From an uncultured Bacteroidia bacterium (GTDB lineage: Bacteria; Bacteroidota; Bacteroidia; Bacteroidales; UBA932): a DNA stretch of 64,000 nt. The notes beneath the pieces are model-generated. The model did no database searches and was not told the DNA's origin. It worked only from the letters and a program-made list of their open reading frames with translations. The position numbers and the translations under genes were made by a program. The DNA lies in assembly GCA_902788095.1 (NCBI GenBank), contig CADAIT010000002.1, positions 11,764 to 75,763 of the forward strand, written 5' to 3'. This document shows positions 61,703 through 64,000 of the stretch, in pieces (the stretch's first letter is position 1; each line of letters starts with the position of its first letter).

Positions 61703-62958
61703 TTGACGCATGTATTTGCACCATCGGCGATGAAATCCTCATCGGACAGGTGCTTGACACCAACTCTTCCCATCTGGCCGTGGCCCTGGAAGAAGCCGGC
61801 ATCCATGTAAAACGCATGATTTCACTGGGAGACGACAAAGTTGAAATATCCACCATCCTGAAACGGGAACTGGCCCAGAACGCAATTGTCATCTCTACAG
61901 GCGGGCTTGGCCCCACCAAGGACGACATCACCAAAGCCGTACTGGGGGAAATTTCCGGCGCCAAAAGCATGGTAACGCACCCCGGACAGTTGGAAATGGT
62001 CCATAAGATCCTGCAAAGCCGCGGCTTGGACGTCCTGCCCTCCAACCTGGCACAAGCAGAGGTCCCGGATACGGCGGAAGTTATCGTAAACCGCCTTGGA
62101 ACGGCCCCTATCATGGTTTTCCGCCATGTTCAGGGCGGCGGTACGCTGTACGCGCTGCCGGGCGTTCCGCACGAAGCCACCGGAGCCATCCCTTCCGTGA
62201 TGCAGGACATCCGCCATCACCAGCCGTTGGACTCCATACGGCACCGGAATATCATGGTGTATGGCATTGCGGAATCGGCCCTCTCGGAGCAAATTGCCCC
62301 CTGGGAAGACGCCCTGCCGGCCGACATGCACCTGGCATACCTCCCCAATCCGCTTACGGGCATCCGCCTGCGCCTCTCCATTTACGGCGGTGACGCCCGG
62401 GAGCAAGAGGTACGCATGGAACAGCAGTTAGACCAGCTGAAAACCCTTTTAGGGCCGCTTATGTACGCCGATACGGACTCCGACCTGGAAACCACCGTCG
62501 GCGAGCTGCTCAAGGCCGCAGGAAAGACCCTCTCGCTTGCGGAATCCTGCACCGGCGGTGAGATTGCCCATCTTATTACTTCCGTTCCGGGTTCATCGGC
62601 CTACTTCCTGGGGTCGGTGACTTCTTATGCCATCCCGGTAAAGGAATCCGTTTTAGGGGTATCCCCGGCCCTCATCCGGGAAAAAGGCGTGGTGAGCAGT
62701 GAAGTAGCCGCTGCCATGGCGGAGGGTGTCCGACGCCTCACCGGCAGCGATTACGCCGTTTCCACCACAGGCCTGGCGGGACCTGCCGGCGATGAGTGCA
62801 ATCCGGTGGGAACCGTGTGGATTGGCGTAGCCGGACCCAAGGGAACGCGCACTGTTTCCTACTGCTACAAAAATGACCGCAAACGCAATATCGAGCGTTT
62901 TGCAGCCTCTGCACTCAACTTTCTGCGGCTCACCCTGCAAAATGAGTTAAATCATTGA
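61699..62958 (+). CDS. cinA: CinA-family protein (nicotinamide-nucleotide amidase)
   Basis: The 419-residue protein has the N-terminal MoCF-like domain (IDACICTIGDEILIGQVLDT, STGGLGPTKDD near 75; roughly 1-170), which in some CinA proteins is an ADP-ribose pyrophosphatase. The C-terminal amidase domain (about 265-415: LSLAESCTGGEIAHLITSVP, STTGLAGPAGDECNPVGTVW) recycles NMN to nicotinate mononucleotide in the NAD salvage cycle. Catalytic serine and lysine positions are present. The start overlaps the upstream gene by 4 bases. A bidirectional terminator follows. Confidence 0.94.
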   Translation: MIDACICTIGDEILIGQVLDTNSSHLAVALEEAGIHVKRMISLGDDKVEISTILKRELAQNAIVISTGGLGPTKDDITKAVLGEISGAKSMVTHPGQLEMVHKILQSRGLDVLPSNLAQAEVPDTAEVIVNRLGTAPIMVFRHVQGGGTLYALPGVPHEATGAIPSVMQDIRHHQPLDSIRHRNIMVYGIAESALSEQIAPWEDALPADMHLAYLPNPLTGIRLRLSIYGGDAREQEVRMEQQLDQLKTLLGPLMYADTDSDLETTVGELLKAAGKTLSLAESCTGGEIAHLITSVPGSSAYFLGSVTSYAIPVKESVLGVSPALIREKGVVSSEVAAAMAEGVRRLTGSDYAVSTTGLAGPAGDECNPVGTVWIGVAGPKGTRTVSYCYKNDRKRNIERFAASALNFLRLTLQNELNH

Positions 62959-62970
62959 TATACAATAAAA

Positions 62971-63012
62971 GTAACACAAATGTTATGATTGAAAACATTT
63001 GTGTTACTTTTT
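62971..63012. terminator. Bidirectional terminator between cinA and the dipeptidase
   Basis: GTAACACAAATGTT (62971-62984) and AACATTTGTGTTAC (62994-63007) are exact inverted 14-base arms. The plus side continues with TTTTT, the minus side with TTTTATT. It lies between convergent genes and can end both transcripts. Confidence 0.9.
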
Positions 63013-63024
63013 GCTAAAAATTCT

Positions 63025-64000
63025 CTAATCGACTAATTCAGAGCATTTTACAATTCTATTCCAAACAGCCATCAAATTGCCGCCGGAAACCTTTTCAATC
63101 TCCGTTTCCGCGTATCCGCGGGAGCGCATTTCATCCCATAGCACCGCCATTTTGGACACATTTTCCAGTCCGGCCGGAGGCACGAGAATTCCGTCAAAAT
63201 CGCTGCCGATTCCCACGTGGTCGATGCCGGCAAAACGGACGGCATGGTCAATGTGGTCCACAATCTCCTTGACACCCGGACGCCGGATTTCAAGCAGGCG
63301 GTCTTGCATCTTGTTCCAGGCATCCGCCCGCTCCCGGTCCGCCGGATTCTGGATGAAGCGCTCTTCGACGGCTTCGGCCTCGTCCATGCGTGCGGCGTCT
63401 GCAGGATTTGTAGCAAAGTCATCGCTCAGGAAAGCGGGATAAAAATTGATGCCCACATAACCGTCTTTCTCCCCCAGCGCCTGAAGCATCTCATCCGTCA
63501 GGTTGCGGCGATGTCCGCACAGAGCCCTGCAACAGGAATGTGTGGCGACGATGGGGGCCCGGGACAGTTTGATACAGTCCCAGAAGGTTTTGTCGGAGGC
63601 ATGGGACAGGTCTATCATCATGCCCAAGGCATTCATTTCGGCAATCACCTGCTTGCCGAAGGGGCTCAAACCGCCCCATTTCCGCCCCTCCGCAGCACTG
63701 TCGGCAATGGCATTGTCGCCATTGTGCGTAAGGGTTACATAGCTTACTCCCAGGCGGAAGAAAGTACGCAGAAGCGAAAGCGATTCCTGAATGGGCGCTC
63801 CGTTTTCCATCCCCATGAAAATGGAGATAAGCCCCTCGGCCTTGTTCTTGGCTGCTTCCTCGGGCGAAAACGCCAATGCCGCGTAATCCGGATTGGCATC
63901 TACGGCATCATAGACCGCCGAAACCATTTCCAACGCGTATCGCGTTGCGGCGTCCGGAGCCATGGAGGCCGGCGTATATAACGCGAAAAACGAGCCGTCC
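63025..64000 (-). CDS. Membrane dipeptidase (peptidase M19), C-terminal part
   Basis: The gene is cut by the right edge. The visible 324 codons start with DGSFFALYTPASM and end with the stop at 63025. M19 renal-dipeptidase motifs are present: the second-half metal ligands and conserved segments YVTLTHNGDNAIADS, GMMIDLSHASDKTFWD, PIVATHSCCRALCGHRRNLT and HVGIGSDFDG. The N-terminal HxD ligands and any signal peptide are outside the window. The enzyme hydrolyses dipeptides, including those with a D-residue, usually in the periplasm as a lipoprotein or secreted protein. It shares a terminator with cinA. Confidence 0.92.
   Translation of the reverse strand, partial: DGSFFALYTPASMAPDAATRYALEMVSAVYDAVDANPDYAALAFSPEEAAKNKAEGLISIFMGMENGAPIQESLSLLRTFFRLGVSYVTLTHNGDNAIADSAAEGRKWGGLSPFGKQVIAEMNALGMMIDLSHASDKTFWDCIKLSRAPIVATHSCCRALCGHRRNLTDEMLQALGEKDGYVGINFYPAFLSDDFATNPADAARMDEAEAVEERFIQNPADRERADAWNKMQDRLLEIRRPGVKEIVDHIDHAVRFAGIDHVGIGSDFDGILVPPAGLENVSKMAVLWDEMRSRGYAETEIEKVSGGNLMAVWNRIVKCSELVD

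Overview
The window is a GC-moderate piece of a Bacteroidales (Bacteroidota) chromosome. Three things point there. Many genes are preceded by the Bacteroidota promoter (TTG or TTTG, 19-20 bases, then TAnnTTTG). The gene families are typical of the phylum (TamL lipoprotein, Bacteroidota-type LptD, Ig-like lipoproteins, PorT-like barrels, BT4734-like primase). A dispersed short repeat reading GTCATTCTGAGCGAAGCGAAGAATCT, widespread in this phylum, occurs repeatedly. I cannot name the genus; Rikenellaceae or an uncultured gut or rumen Bacteroidales lineage would fit.

Region 1 (1-13915) is the right-hand part of an integrative genetic element. All its genes are on the minus strand. From the chromosomal junction inward it has a zinc-ribbon multi-HTH protein, a tyrosine integrase, an unknown 510-residue protein, two excisionase-like HTH proteins, a BT4734-type primase-like protein and a PriCT-2/DUF3987 protein. 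A terminator and a strong separate promoter follow, then a cargo operon in the order of a type 4 BREX anti-phage system: brxP (PAPS-reductase, 4Fe-4S and DUF4007 in one protein), brxC/pglY ATPase, and the first 67 codons of what is probably pglZ. The left end, with the rest of pglZ, any brxL and the other attachment site, lies outside the window. The junction abuts the 3' end of mnmE, the same target used by Salmonella genomic island 1.

Region 2 (13916-37520) is core chromosome: mnmE-rho, lptD divergent from an amidase, dnaA, then pepD-rpe-rsfS-ftsH-cdsA-psd on the plus strand. It meets, head-on, a minus-strand operon ligA-rel-lipoprotein-barrel-ispG whose genes mostly overlap by 4 bases.

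Region 3 (37521-40605) is a small accessory patch: three 52-bp tandem repeats, a frameshifted chimeric gene remnant, a 55-residue YolD-like gene coupled to a Y-family DNA polymerase, and a kinase-like phosphotransferase.

Region 4 (40738-64000) is again mostly core: PPi-dependent phosphofructokinase with a cytoplasmic GH13 enzyme and an FMN-binding protein, TrmH-type methyltransferase, arginine decarboxylase, tamL, rarA, an acetyltransferase, a barrel-lipoprotein pair, an RlmD-type methyltransferase, an M6 protease with a lipoprotein, a Ca2+/Na+ exchanger, an acyltransferase, queA, a small HTH regulator with inverted repeats upstream, a degenerate dihydroorotate-dehydrogenase-like protein, cinA, and the C-terminal part of an M19 dipeptidase cut by the right edge.

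No rRNA, tRNA or CRISPR array was recognised. Copies of the dispersed repeat lie inside or at the ends of mnmE, ispG, ligA, speA and the TrmH-type gene, where they supply start codons, internal peptides or C-terminal tails.
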